Source: Rhodobacteraceae bacterium D3-12
GTDB lineage: Bacteria; Pseudomonadota; Alphaproteobacteria; Rhodobacterales; Rhodobacteraceae
Direction of reading: 5' to 3'
DNA: 64,000 nt
NCBI GenBank assembly: GCA_025916135.1
Contig: CP104793.1
Span: 1,240,001 to 1,304,000, forward strand
In this document: in pieces, positions 63,626 to 64,000 of the stretch
Layout of the letters: every line of letters starts with the position of its first letter
How positions within the stretch are numbered: the stretch's first letter is position 1
Position numbers and translations under genes: made by a program
Notes under the pieces: generated by a model
What the model was told of the DNA's origin: nothing
Seen by the model: the letters and a program-made list of their open reading frames with translations, nothing else
Database searches by the model: none

Positions 63626-64000
63626 ATGAAACATTTCATAAAACGGGTCGCCGTCATGTTTTCGGTGGCGGGACTTGTGGCGTCGCCAGCGATTGGGCAG
63701 GAGGAAGTTGCAATTCCTGACACGATGATCTGGACGACGCTTGATGTCGGGTCTAGCGGTCACGCAGAGGCGTCCGCGCTTGCCGATGCCCTGATGAAAG
63801 AAAACAAGACGCGGATCCGGATCCGGCCTGCTGGATCGGCGCCGGCGAGGCTTTTGCCGATGAAGTCGGGCCAGGCGACCCATGGCATGCTGGCGAACGA
63901 GGCCTATTTCGCCTCCGAAGGCATTCAGGGGTTTGAAGACAGGGCCTGGGGGCCACAGAACCTGCGCGTCATCATGGCTCGTCCGGCAGTGTATGGTTTG
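63626..64000 (+). CDS. TAXI-family TRAP solute receptor (partial, runs off the window)
   Basis: 125 codons are open from ATG 63626, which follows GGGAGTGAGG, to the end of the window, with no stop. A signal peptide (MKHFIKRVAVMFSVAGLVAS, cleavage near AIGQ) is followed by WTTLDVGSSGHAEASALADA, IRPAGSAPARLLPMKSGQ and a segment with ANEAYFASEG. This fits the TAXI solute-binding proteins of TRAP transporters. The fused DctQM permease usually follows and would lie beyond the window. It may import the substrate of the upstream enzymes. Confidence 0.82.
   Translation, partial: MKHFIKRVAVMFSVAGLVASPAIGQEEVAIPDTMIWTTLDVGSSGHAEASALADALMKENKTRIRIRPAGSAPARLLPMKSGQATHGMLANEAYFASEGIQGFEDRAWGPQNLRVIMARPAVYGL

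Overview
The window comes from an alphaproteobacterial chromosome, most likely Rhodobacterales (Roseobacter group). The evidence is the heterotetrameric sarcosine oxidase genes, the ribD/ribE/ribB/ribH/nusB riboflavin block, PHB genes phaA-phaB, EI-Ntr (ptsP), a ~660-residue RpoD with an acidic insertion, a KpsC/KpsS capsule pathway, and several small lineage proteins (DUF2007, DUF1178, DUF465, EcsC). No species is claimed.

Layout. 1-36.9 kb is GC-rich core genome: sarcosine oxidase alpha (partial) and gamma, dnaG, rpoD, a PIN-like orphan, YjbQ, nrdR-ribD, the capsule operon kpsS-OPX-kpsC on the minus strand, ribE, a Tat-type metallo-hydrolase, ribB-ribH-nusB, a polyprenyl diphosphate synthase, a methyltransferase, phaB/phaA, an EAL phosphodiesterase, EcsC, ptsP, lysC, trpA and ychF. 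A tRNA-Ser(GCT) at 36.9 kb marks a junction. Directly behind it lie a tyrosine recombinase and AT-richer genes: an unknown protein, two small HTH proteins and a second, unusual recombinase.

41.8-49.05 kb is a complete type II-C CRISPR-Cas locus: 36 repeats and 35 spacers, cas2, cas1, a 1084-residue Cas9, and a tracrRNA read away from cas9. The anti-repeat and terminator of the tracrRNA fix crRNA transcription on the plus strand, opposite to the cas genes. Each 36-nt repeat ends in a -10-like hexamer (TATAAT or TACAAT) with a -35-like TGGACC 16 bp upstream. This suggests every spacer has its own promoter, as in Neisseria II-C arrays. An IS110-family (IS1111-type) element sits just beyond the tracrRNA, followed by a small inverted-repeat element.

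50.7-64 kb is an accessory catabolic region. A TRAP transporter (DctPQM), a thiolase and an acyl-CoA ligase lie divergent from a MarR regulator, with a 16-bp perfect inverted repeat between them. An IclR regulator lies divergent from an FAD monooxygenase, a TPP enzyme and an aldehyde dehydrogenase, followed by a TAXI-type TRAP receptor that runs off the window. Two sequence elements are shared between the IclR promoter region and the gap before the TAXI gene.

Four otherwise normal genes (dnaG, a LysR gene, ptsP and the FAD monooxygenase) are each broken by what looks like one missing G/C base. That pattern suggests sequencing or assembly deletions more than four independent pseudogenes.
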